From the NCBI GenBank assembly GCA_019241535.1, contig JAFAWX010000099.1, forward strand, positions 1-34,415: 34,415 bases of DNA, given 5' to 3'. The stretch comes from Acidobacteriota bacterium. Lineage in GTDB: Bacteria > Acidobacteriota > Terriglobia > Terriglobales > Acidobacteriaceae. Every line of letters starts with the position of its first letter. Positions within the stretch are counted from its first letter, which is position 1. This document shows positions 1 through 7,663 of this stretch, piece by piece. The position numbers and the translations under genes are program-made. The notes under the pieces are model-generated. The model saw only the letters and a program-made list of their open reading frames with translations, had not been told where the DNA came from and did no database searches.

Positions 1-1254
1 TGGCGCGACGGCAAGGGACCCGGCCAGCCGCCCAATAACTGGCAGTCGTGGTTCGGACACTCGGCCTGGACCTACGATCCAAAGACCGGCCAATGGTATT
101 ACCACTACTTCTACGTGCAGCAGCCCGACCTGAACTGGCGCAACCCGCAAGTCCGCAAGGCCATGTACGATGTCCTGCGCTTCTGGCTCGATCGCGGTGC
201 GGCAGGATTCCGCATGGACGCTGTGTCGCGCCTTTTTGAAGACCCCAATCTGCACGATGATCCCATTCTTCCCGGCAGAAACGCCTTCGGCGACCCAAAC
301 ATCCAGCACAAATACACCGACGATCTTCCCGAAGTCCACGACGTCCTCCGGGAAATACGCAGCGTTGTCGATGGCTATTCCGGGGATCCGGTGCTGATCA
401 GTGAGGCCGATGAGCCTACGATTCAGGATCTGGTGAAAATCTACGGCACGAACGACGACGAAGTTCAGTTGCCCATGGATTTTCAGGTTGCCCTGGTGAA
501 CCGGCTCTCGGCGTCCACGTTCCGTAAATTGCTGGATGAAATCGAGTTCAATCCTGTCGACGGGCAGCCCTATTTCTTTTTCAGCAACCACGACCAGGTC
601 CGGACCTGGGACCGCTACGGCGACGGCGTTCACAACGATCAGATTGCCAAGCTCATGGCGGCGCTGCTGCTTACCACCCGGGCCACACCGCAGATGTATT
701 ACGGCGAGGAGCTGGGCATGCGTACCACCACTCCCACCCGCAAAGAAGACGTGAAGGATCCGGTAGGCATAACCGGCTGGCCCAAAGACAAAGGCCGTGA
801 CGGGGAACGCACTCCGATGCAATGGGACAGTTCACCCACTGCCGGCTTCAGCACCGCGCATAAGACTTGGCTGCCGGTTCCGCCGAGTGCCGCCGAGTAC
901 AACGTCGCCCGGGAACAACGCGATCCGGATTCGATCCTGAACTTTTATAAGAAAGTCATACGGCTTCGCCGCGAGCTGCCCGCCTTGCAGAAGGGCAATT
1001 ATGTGGCGGTGAACCGGGACGATCAGAAAGTTCTCGCCTATCTGCGCCAAGATGACGCCGTTCACAGTACGGTTCTCGTTGCCCTCAACATGAGCCCGGA
1101 GTCGCGAAAGGTAAGATTCAAGCTTCGCGGATTTGGGGTGGCGGGAAATTCACTCGACGTGCTCGCCGCCGCTCCCGGCCAATCGGGCTCTGAGCTCTCG
1201 CTCGATTCGGTTGAACTTGCGCCTTTTGGAGTGCTGATTGCGGCCGTAAAGTAA
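1..1254 (+). CDS. GH13 alpha-glucosidase-like enzyme, 5' end cut by window edge
   Basis: The reading frame is open from base 1, so about 417 C-terminal residues are visible and the N-terminus lies outside the window. It is a retaining GH13 alpha-glycosidase. Visible catalytic motifs are GFRMDAV (Asp nucleophile, codon 217-219), VLISEA (Glu acid/base, codon 403-405) and SNHD (transition-state His-Asp, 589-594). A C-terminal beta domain follows. It is clearly paralogous to the complete GH13 gene at 5755-7500; the stretches WRDGKGP, QQPDLNWRNP and GERTPMQW are shared almost unchanged. By analogy with that copy it is probably exported and releases glucose from alpha-linked oligosaccharides. The substrate (maltose, isomaltose, sucrose or trehalose type) cannot be fixed from sequence alone. 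It converges on the 1280-3106 gene with a 25-bp gap. Confidence 0.93.
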   Translation, partial: WRDGKGPGQPPNNWQSWFGHSAWTYDPKTGQWYYHYFYVQQPDLNWRNPQVRKAMYDVLRFWLDRGAAGFRMDAVSRLFEDPNLHDDPILPGRNAFGDPNIQHKYTDDLPEVHDVLREIRSVVDGYSGDPVLISEADEPTIQDLVKIYGTNDDEVQLPMDFQVALVNRLSASTFRKLLDEIEFNPVDGQPYFFFSNHDQVRTWDRYGDGVHNDQIAKLMAALLLTTRATPQMYYGEELGMRTTTPTRKEDVKDPVGITGWPKDKGRDGERTPMQWDSSPTAGFSTAHKTWLPVPPSAAEYNVAREQRDPDSILNFYKKVIRLRRELPALQKGNYVAVNRDDQKVLAYLRQDDAVHSTVLVALNMSPESRKVRFKLRGFGVAGNSLDVLAAAPGQSGSELSLDSVELAPFGVLIAAVK

Positions 1255-1279
1255 GCGCACCTCATCTCCCTGCCAGGAT

Positions 1280-3106
1280 CTATTTTGCCGGGCGGCTGCC
1301 GGAACGGCCCGTTCCCCCGCTAAACTTTGCCGCGCTTATTATTCCCTCTCCCTCTTTTATGACGACCAGCTGGTTTGCCGGAACGTCTTTCGCCGTGTCC
1401 ACGACCCCGCTCGGCCAGCGCACTTCAAGCGCATCCACTTTTTCCGCTTTCCCGATGCCGAAATGGATGCGCAGGTCGTTTTGCGAGAAATAGCTTCCCC
1501 CGCTGCGCACCTCGTCAGTTTGGCGGTGCGGCCTCGTTTCTCCGGGAACCGTAGTAAGGCAGGCGAGACGCGCCCCGATTCCGGTGCGATTTGATTTCGT
1601 GCCCAGTACCTTGATCTTGATCCAGTTGTTCCCGGCCGTAGAATCGGCGCGCAAAAGCTGCGGAAGACCGTTCACGGTGCTCACGACTAAGTCAACATCG
1701 CCGTCGTTATCGAAATCTCCAAAAGCGCAACCGCGTGCCGCCGAAGGCGTTGAAATTCCCGGCCCGGCGCTTTCCGAGACATCCTCAAATCTGCCGTTGC
1801 GGAGGTTACGGTAGAGCAGCTTGCGCTGCGCGTAGCCGGCTTCGGTCTTGAGTTGCTCGACCTCAGGATACACATGGCCATTCGAGATCAGGATGTCGGC
1901 CCAGCCGTCGTTATCGAAGTCCAGGAACCCGCAGCCCCAGCCGAGATACTGCGTGTGCGCTCCCAGGCCGGCGCTGAAGGTCGTATCTTCAAAGTTTGCG
2001 CCGCCCAGGTTGTGATATAGCGAAGGAGTATCGCCGGCGAAATTGGTCTTCACGATATCAAGATTGCCATCGAGATCATAGTCGGCAGCCGAGACCCCCA
2101 TGCCGGCCTGCGGCTTGCCGTCCGGACTCAGTGCACAACCTGCCTCAACGGCAATATCTGTGAAAGTTCCGTTTCGCTTGTTTTGATAAAGCGCGCTCGG
2201 AGCCGAGTCGTTGGCCACGTAAATGTCCGGCCAGCCGTCGTTGTCGAAGTCCCCCGTCAGAACGCCCAACCCATAGGTTGCCCCGGAGAGCAAAATCCCG
2301 GCACTTTCCGAAACATCGCGGAACGTGCCGTCGCCGTTATTGTGGAAGAGGATGTTCTTGCCGCCTTTCAGCCCGGGCGGCCCACAGGCAACCATCACGC
2401 CCTTATAAAGACATGGCCCGGATTCGGGCACCGGTGCGGTGGCGAGGTCAAGGTCGATATAGTTGGCTACGAACAAATCGAGTTTGCCGTCGCGGTCGTA
2501 ATCGACGAAGGCGCACCCGGTGTTCCAGCGCTTGCCGTTGCCGCCCACTCCTGCCTTAACAGTTACGTCCGTGAAAGTGCCGTTGCCGTTGTTGTGGTAG
2601 AGCACGTTGCTGCCGAAGTAGCTGACAAACAGATCATCGAAGCCGTCATTGTCGTAGTCTCCGATACAGACACCCTGGCCCCAGCCGTGATGAACCAGGC
2701 CCGCCTGGACGGTGACGTCGGTAAAAGTGCCGTCGCGGTTGTTTTTGAACAGGTGCGATGTGGGTTCCTGGCCGGATGGAAAGCCTTCGAGCCGCCAGCC
2801 GTTAACCAGGAAAATATCCAGCCAGCCGTCCTGGTCGTAGTCGTAAAAGGCCACTCCGCAGCCGGTGGTCTCAAGCAGGTATTTATTCTTGTGCTCGCCG
2901 CCGTAGATAATCTTCGCATTCAGCCCCGCTTCACGGGCAATGTCAAGAAAACGCACGCCCAAGTCTCGGGTTTTCTCGGGCGTTGTTTCTTCGGCCACGA
3001 GGAGCCCGCACCTTTCCATTCCCAGGACGCTTTCGAGCGGGAGGACGAGGGCCGTGTGACTCAAGGATTTCAGGAACCGGCGACGGGAAAACAAAAGCGG
3101 CAACAC
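1280..3106 (-). CDS. CRTAC1-family protein: Tat-exported FG-GAP/VCBS repeats with ASPIC/UnbV domain
   Basis: A 608-aa protein. Residues 7-13 (SRRRFLK) followed by a hydrophobic stretch form a twin-arginine export signal. The body carries repeated blades with DxDxDG-type calcium-binding loops (for example DYDQDGWLDI, DYDNDGFDDL, DFDNDGWPDI), as in FG-GAP/VCBS beta-propellers. The C-terminal ~100 residues match the ASPIC/UnbV type, with GSYFSQNDLRIHFGIG and VRWPSG. Such proteins are frequent in Acidobacteria and Planctomycetes; their function is not established. The only in-frame starts are GTG at 3106 and nearby TTG codons, because an in-frame stop lies just upstream; GGAAAG abuts the GTG, so a slightly later TTG start is possible. 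It is divergent from the glycosidase at 3184 and sits on the opposite strand inside the glucan cluster, so a direct role in glucan use is uncertain. Confidence 0.9.
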   Translation of the reverse strand: MLPLLFSRRRFLKSLSHTALVLPLESVLGMERCGLLVAEETTPEKTRDLGVRFLDIAREAGLNAKIIYGGEHKNKYLLETTGCGVAFYDYDQDGWLDIFLVNGWRLEGFPSGQEPTSHLFKNNRDGTFTDVTVQAGLVHHGWGQGVCIGDYDNDGFDDLFVSYFGSNVLYHNNGNGTFTDVTVKAGVGGNGKRWNTGCAFVDYDRDGKLDLFVANYIDLDLATAPVPESGPCLYKGVMVACGPPGLKGGKNILFHNNGDGTFRDVSESAGILLSGATYGLGVLTGDFDNDGWPDIYVANDSAPSALYQNKRNGTFTDIAVEAGCALSPDGKPQAGMGVSAADYDLDGNLDIVKTNFAGDTPSLYHNLGGANFEDTTFSAGLGAHTQYLGWGCGFLDFDNDGWADILISNGHVYPEVEQLKTEAGYAQRKLLYRNLRNGRFEDVSESAGPGISTPSAARGCAFGDFDNDGDVDLVVSTVNGLPQLLRADSTAGNNWIKIKVLGTKSNRTGIGARLACLTTVPGETRPHRQTDEVRSGGSYFSQNDLRIHFGIGKAEKVDALEVRWPSGVVDTAKDVPANQLVVIKEGEGIISAAKFSGGTGRSGSRPAK

Positions 3107-3121
3107 CTTTCCAAATGATCA

Positions 3122-3130
3122 TGTTACAAT
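3122..3130 (+). promoter_or_regulatory. candidate extended -10 promoter for the glycosidase at 3184
   Basis: TGTTACAAT is a TGn-extended -10 box; no good -35 is visible. Transcription would start near 3137, giving a leader of about 45 nt before ATG 3184. This argues against upstream in-frame starts at 2983 or 3121. Confidence 0.4.
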
Positions 3131-3183
3131 GCGCCGCTGCTAAACAGCTTCCCGCTTTCAAAGTCTTCCGGCGGCTTAGGCGA

Positions 3184-4833
3184 ATGGGCATAAGCGGTCT
3201 GCTTCGGCGACGTGAGCTGGTTCTATTAGGTTTGTTCTCCCTTCTGAGCGCAGCCGATACCGCAAAGGCTAGGGCCGAGCAGCTGGAACTAGTTCGCAGC
3301 GCCCGTCCGTGGGAGTTTTTCTGCGCGACCGGGTCCCGCGCCGGCCTGTTTGGCGATGAGGCGGGCAACGTTGAAGCTTGGGTTTACCCGCTCAAGATCC
3401 TACGCAACTTCGGCGTCCGTTTTCTGGTTGAAAGCCGCACCATGCCGGCTGAATCGCTTGCCCGCACGGTCGAAATCCGCCCCGGCGAGAGCTCAATCCT
3501 CTATAGCGGCGACACGTTCTCGGTCAAAGAGACATTTTTCGTACCGCGCGAACAGCCCGGCGCAGTCATTGTCTTCGAAGTCGAGACCGCCCATCCGCTT
3601 GAAATCGAAGTTTTTTTTGAACGGGACTTTCAGCTCATGTGGCCGGCCTCGCTGGGTGGGACATATATGAACTGGGAGGCTCCGCTTCGCGCCTTCTATT
3701 TAGGCGAAGAACAGAAAAAATATGCGGCGCTCGTCGGCTCACCCACGGCGACACTAACCAGGCTGGAGTATCAAACGAATTATTCTGCAACTCCCGACAG
3801 CGGGTTTCGGCTGGGCGCCACCACAAAGGGAAAGGAGACCAAAGTGGTCGTCCTTGCGGGGGCGATGAATGGCCGCGCACAGGCCGAAGCCATGTACCGG
3901 CACCTGGTCTCTGATTACGCTTCTCTCGAGAAAGAGTCGGCGTCTTACTGGGAGGCTTATCTGACCCGCACCATGGCGGTCGAGCTTCCGGACGGCGATG
4001 TCCAGCGGGCCTACGACTGGGCGAGGATCAGCGTGCTCCAGGGGCTGGTTACGAATCCCTTTCTCGGGACTGGCCTCGTAGCCGGCTATCGCACCTCCGG
4101 CTTGAGCCAGCGCCCCGGCTTCGCCTGGTTCTTCGGGCGGGACTCGTTCTGGACGGACTTGGCGCTTGACGCCGCAGGCGATTTTCAGACTGCCCGGACG
4201 GCGCTCGATTTCATCTCGAAATTTCAGCGCCCGGACGGAAAAATGCCGCATGAAATTTCCCAGGGCGCGAGCTTTGTCAACTGGTTCAAGGATTTTCCCT
4301 ATGGCTACGCGTCGGTAGATGCGACGCCGCTCTATATCATCGCCCTGAACGATTACGTAAAGGAAAGCGGAGACCGGCGATTTGCCGAGGAGAAGTGGGA
4401 GAGCGCCATGAAGGCGTATCAATTCCTGCGCTCAACTTACGATTCCGCAGGCTTGCCTCAGAACTTCGGCTTCGGGCATGGATGGGTCGAGGGCGGGCCG
4501 CTTCTTCCCGTCAAGACTGAGCTCTATCAAAGCGGCCTCGGCACCGAGGCGCTTCGCTCCCTGGCAAACCTTGCGCGAATGGCGGGCAAGGCGGATCTGA
4601 GCCCGGAGCTTGAGGATGAGTTCCGCAAGCGGCAACAGCTCATTAATCAGGCCTTCTGGTCCTCCGAGTCCGGCAGCTATGCCTTTGCGCTCGACCAGAA
4701 CAATCAGAAAATCATGGAGCCCAGTGTTCTCGCCACCGTCCCCATGTGGTTCGGGCTGCTTGATGGGGACAAGGCAGCCCGCATGCTGGCGCAGCTTGCC
4801 GGCCCCGAGCACGAAACCGACTGGGGAATGTGA
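3184..4833 (+). CDS. six-hairpin glycosidase, amylo-alpha-1,6-glucosidase-like, N-terminal part up to an in-frame TGA
   Basis: This is the first 549 codons of what should be one ~856-aa exported glycosidase. ATG 3184 opens a signal peptide (arginines, then LVLLGLFSLLSAA, cleavage near KARA), is preceded by AGGCG and lies downstream of a plausible -10. Residues ~30-270 form a beta-sandwich domain. From ~270 on the sequence resembles the (alpha/alpha)6 barrel of glycogen-debranching and related glucosidases (GRDSFWTDLAL, FQRPDGKMPHE, YGYASVDATPLYI, GHGWVEGGP). The frame stops at TGA 4831-4833 directly after DWGM, yet the same frame continues with typical family sequence to 5754. The truncated product would lack the last barrel helices and C-terminal beta domain and is probably inactive unless the stop is read through or is a sequencing error. 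The neighbouring GH13 genes suggest debranching of alpha-glucans. Confidence 0.8.
   Translation: MGISGLLRRRELVLLGLFSLLSAADTAKARAEQLELVRSARPWEFFCATGSRAGLFGDEAGNVEAWVYPLKILRNFGVRFLVESRTMPAESLARTVEIRPGESSILYSGDTFSVKETFFVPREQPGAVIVFEVETAHPLEIEVFFERDFQLMWPASLGGTYMNWEAPLRAFYLGEEQKKYAALVGSPTATLTRLEYQTNYSATPDSGFRLGATTKGKETKVVVLAGAMNGRAQAEAMYRHLVSDYASLEKESASYWEAYLTRTMAVELPDGDVQRAYDWARISVLQGLVTNPFLGTGLVAGYRTSGLSQRPGFAWFFGRDSFWTDLALDAAGDFQTARTALDFISKFQRPDGKMPHEISQGASFVNWFKDFPYGYASVDATPLYIIALNDYVKESGDRRFAEEKWESAMKAYQFLRSTYDSAGLPQNFGFGHGWVEGGPLLPVKTELYQSGLGTEALRSLANLARMAGKADLSPELEDEFRKRQQLINQAFWSSESGSYAFALDQNNQKIMEPSVLATVPMWFGLLDGDKAARMLAQLAGPEHETDWGM
4831..4833 (+). other. in-frame TGA interrupting the glycosidase
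   Basis: The reading is ...DWGM-stop-IISAS...YHYGSVWP. Related debranching-type enzymes have an arginine here (WG-x-R-T/I-L/I-S, then YH-x-GSVWP), so a single C-to-T change of a CGA codon would explain the stop. There is no frame change on either side. Confidence 0.8.
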
Positions 4834-5754
4834 ATTATCTCCGCCAGCGCTTCCCGCTATGACGCCGGAGGTTACCACTACGGCTCGGTGTGGCCCCTCT
4901 TCACGGGATGGGCCTCGGTAGGAGAGTACCGTTATCATCGGCCGTTCCCTGCCTACAGCAACCTCCGTGCCAACGACCTGCTCGCCCTCGACGGGTCGCT
5001 CGGCCACTTCACCGAAGTTCTTTCCGGGGATTACTATCAACCGCTCTCGACGAGTTCGCCCCACCAGATATGGTCGGCGGCCATGGTCATCTCTTCCCTG
5101 CTCCGTGGCTTGCTGGGTATCGAGACCGATGCATCCGCAGCGCGTGTCGCCCTGCGTCCGCACGTTCCCGCGGAGTGGCTTTGGTTCCGACTGCAGCGGG
5201 TGCGGGCCGGAGACGTGGTCCTGGATTTCAGTTTTCGAAGGACTCAGGACCGGATTGTGTTGGAGGTCGACAGCAGCCAGGACTCAAACCTCGAGTTTTC
5301 GCCCGCATTCAGCCCTCGCGCAGAGGTTATCGCTGCCGACAAGGACGGACAGCGGCTTTCATTCAAAATCGAAGCCAGCGACTTCGATCAACATGCGACG
5401 GTGCGCGTTCCCCTGGCCAAAGGCCGGAGCACACTTACCATTCGGCTGCGAAACGATTTCACCCTGAGCTACCGCAATGTCCTCCCGCCGCTTGGGACCC
5501 GCAGCCGCGAACTGCGCGTCATTTCAGAAACGTGGTCGGCCTCACGCGACATGGTCACCATGGAGGTGGCGGGGGCAGCGGGCAGTAGTTATGAGCTGGT
5601 GCTCTCAAACCCCTCCCAAGTTGCTGAGGTTCAGGGCGGAGAGATGCGCGACGGAAAGCTCAAGATTCAAATGCCCGCAGGAGAAACGTCAGAATCCTAC
5701 CCCCACGAAAAAGTTACAATCCGTTTTGCCAATAAAGTTCCGAGGAGACACTGA
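4834..5754 (+). pseudogene. C-terminal part of the glycosidase, downstream of the in-frame TGA
   Basis: The 306 codons after the TGA continue the same frame as 3184-4833. They hold the end of the (alpha/alpha)6 barrel (YHYGSVWPLFTGWASVGEY, HQIWSAAMVIS, then RVALRPHVP, a typical lead into the C-terminal beta domain) and two beta-rich segments to residue ~856. No convincing separate start exists: the first candidate is the GTG at 4888, inside the conserved GSVWP motif and without a ribosome binding site. It is therefore scored as the second half of a broken gene rather than an independent CDS. The long intact frame and normal codon use mean the lesion is very recent, is an assembly error, or is tolerated through readthrough. 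The terminal TGA (5752-5754) abuts the ATG of the next gene, as in an operon. Confidence 0.75.
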
Positions 5755-7500
5755 ATGGTTGTCATCGAGCGCTCGAAGCTGAGACACGCCCTGATCGGGT
5801 GCTCTCTCGGCCCCTGTCTGGGTGCGATTCTGCTCGTAATTGGCGTACCCACGAATACCCACGGACAAGCGGCCGGGAGAGACTCCGAGGGCCATCAGTG
5901 GTGGCAGCACGCGGTCTTCTACGAAATTTATCCCCGCAGCTTCGCCGACAGCAACGATGACGGAATCGGCGACCTGAATGGAATTACCCGCAAGCTTGAC
6001 TACCTCAAGGAGCTGGGCGTCGACGCCATCTGGATTACCCCGTGCTATCCCTCGCCGCAGGTGGATTTCGGCTACGACGTCTCCGACTACCAGAATATCG
6101 ACCCCATGTACGGCACGCTTGAAGATTTTGATCGCCTGGAAAGCGAGGCGCGAAAGCGTGGCATCCGCATCATCATGGATTTTGTCATGAACCACACCTC
6201 CGACCAGCATGCCTGGTTCAAGGAGTCGCGTTCCTCGCGCGACAATCCCAGACGGGACTGGTATATCTGGCGGGACGGCAAAGGGCCGAACCAGCCGCCC
6301 AACAACTGGCTTTCAACCTTCGGCGGCTCGGCCTGGAAGTTCGATCCCACGACCGGGCAGTGGTATTACCACTTTTTCTATCCCCAGCAGCCGGACCTCA
6401 ACTGGCGCAATCCCGAGGTGGAGAAAGCCATGTTCGATGTCACCCGTTGGTGGTACCGCCGGGGAGTGGCGGGATTCCGCCTGGACGCCGTCGACACCCT
6501 GTTTGAGGATCCCGCGCTTCACGACAATCCCGTGCTCCCGGGCAAAAATCAGTACGGCGATCCCAACATGGCAAATCTCTATAACACCAAACTCCCTGAA
6601 CTCCACGGCGTGCTCGAACGGCTGCGGCAGGTTGCGGACGAGCACAATGCGGTCCTCATCGGTGAAACATGGACGAAGGATCTTGAGGAGCTGAAGCGCT
6701 ACTATGGCGAGCACAGTAATGAACTGCAGATGCCCATGGACTTTCTATTCACACGCGTGGACAAGCTCTCCGCCGGGGAATTCCGCAAGCAGATTGCCGG
6801 GGTGAACGCCGCCGGCTGGCCGGTTTACGTGCTCAGCAACCATGACATTGTGCGCTCCTACGTGCGTTACGGCGACGGTCGCCATAACGATGAAATCGCC
6901 AAGCTCATGGCCGGCCTGTACCTCACCCTGCGGGGGACAGCCATCCTGTACTACGGCGAGGAAATCGGGATGGAGAATAACGACCCCAAACGCAAAGAAG
7001 ACGTGAAAGACCCGATCGGAAGACTGGGGTGGCCGAAGGAAAAGGGTCGCGACGGAGAGCGCACGCCAATGCAATGGAACAGCTCTCAAAACGCAGGCTT
7101 CACCAAGGCGAAGCCCTGGCTGCCGGTAGATCCAAACTACCGGACGCACAACGTCGAAAGCGAGGGGAAAGACCCGGGTTCGATTCTGAACTTTTATCGG
7201 CGGCTGCTCGAGCTCAGACACCAGAATCCCGCCCTGCTCGAAGGCGCTTACGTTCCACTGAACGAGGATGATCCGAACGTCCTTTGTTACCTGCGCACCT
7301 ATAAAGACGAAGCCGTCCTGGTCGTGCTCAACATGTCCGCCGAGAGGCAAACGACCACCCTGAATCTCACCTCTCAGGGATTCGCCGGCGCACAGGCGAC
7401 AACGCTCCTGACAACGCTCGCCACCCACCCCGAGCGCCTGTCGCTTTCATCCGTCTCGGTCGATCCCTTTGCCGTTTATATTGGCAAAATCTCGAAATGA
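5755..7500 (+). CDS. exported GH13 alpha-glucosidase-like enzyme, complete paralogue of the gene at 1
   Basis: A 581-aa GH13 enzyme. ATG 5755 directly follows the upstream stop and has GAGGAG about 7 nt before it. Residues 1-38 look like a signal peptide (hydrophobic 19-32, end near THGQA), so it probably acts outside the cytoplasm. The TIM barrel starts with WWQHAVFYEIYPRSF. The four GH13 motifs are intact: DFVMNH (142-147), GFRLDAV (nucleophile D244), LIGETW (acid/base E304) and LSNHD (H363/D364). The QQPDLNWRNP segment is typical of alpha-glucosidase and oligo-1,6-glucosidase subfamilies. It is most likely co-transcribed with the interrupted debranching-like gene upstream. The partial gene at the window start is a close paralogue, pointing to tandem duplication. 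Linkage specificity cannot be read from the sequence. Confidence 0.93.
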   Translation: MVVIERSKLRHALIGCSLGPCLGAILLVIGVPTNTHGQAAGRDSEGHQWWQHAVFYEIYPRSFADSNDDGIGDLNGITRKLDYLKELGVDAIWITPCYPSPQVDFGYDVSDYQNIDPMYGTLEDFDRLESEARKRGIRIIMDFVMNHTSDQHAWFKESRSSRDNPRRDWYIWRDGKGPNQPPNNWLSTFGGSAWKFDPTTGQWYYHFFYPQQPDLNWRNPEVEKAMFDVTRWWYRRGVAGFRLDAVDTLFEDPALHDNPVLPGKNQYGDPNMANLYNTKLPELHGVLERLRQVADEHNAVLIGETWTKDLEELKRYYGEHSNELQMPMDFLFTRVDKLSAGEFRKQIAGVNAAGWPVYVLSNHDIVRSYVRYGDGRHNDEIAKLMAGLYLTLRGTAILYYGEEIGMENNDPKRKEDVKDPIGRLGWPKEKGRDGERTPMQWNSSQNAGFTKAKPWLPVDPNYRTHNVESEGKDPGSILNFYRRLLELRHQNPALLEGAYVPLNEDDPNVLCYLRTYKDEAVLVVLNMSAERQTTTLNLTSQGFAGAQATTLLTTLATHPERLSLSSVSVDPFAVYIGKISK

Positions 7501-7567
7501 CTCGGCGCGAGGAGCTTCCCGGTCCCATAGGTGCCCATGTCCGCTTGCCCTGTTACCCTGCGAGTAC

Positions 7568-7612
7568 GGTGACTAACGTCACATTGCCTAGCCGCGGCCG
7601 AGGTTAGATACT
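7568..7612 (+). promoter_or_regulatory. candidate promoter with CRP/FNR-like site upstream of the HEAT-repeat gene
   Basis: GGTGACTAACGTCACA (7568-7583) contains a perfect inverted repeat GTGAC-N4-GTCAC and resembles the CRP/FNR-family consensus TGTGA-N6-TCACA with one mismatch. TTGCCT (7584-7589) and GATACT (7607-7612) sit 17 bp apart as a weak sigma-70 pair. A start near 7619 would place the site around -43, a common activator position. Weak evidence, no known regulator. Confidence 0.3.
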
Positions 7613-7663
7613 CAACGATGCCCGCCGTGAGCGGGATTCCCCCTTTGACCAAGCCTCGAATCC

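Noticed and set aside
2183-3118. 311-aa plus-strand ORF opposite the CRTAC1 gene
   Set aside because: It is antisense to the repeated DxDxDG-coding blades, which create long open frames on the other strand; the CRTAC1 frame has recognisable domains and a Tat signal.
4831-4833. TGA as a sense codon (selenocysteine or alternative code)
   Set aside because: Related enzymes have Arg here, no convincing SECIS hairpin follows, and several other genes in the window end in TGA.
7640-7660. TCGAATCC as a possible tRNA T-loop
   Set aside because: No matching acceptor stem, anticodon arm or cloverleaf can be drawn around it.
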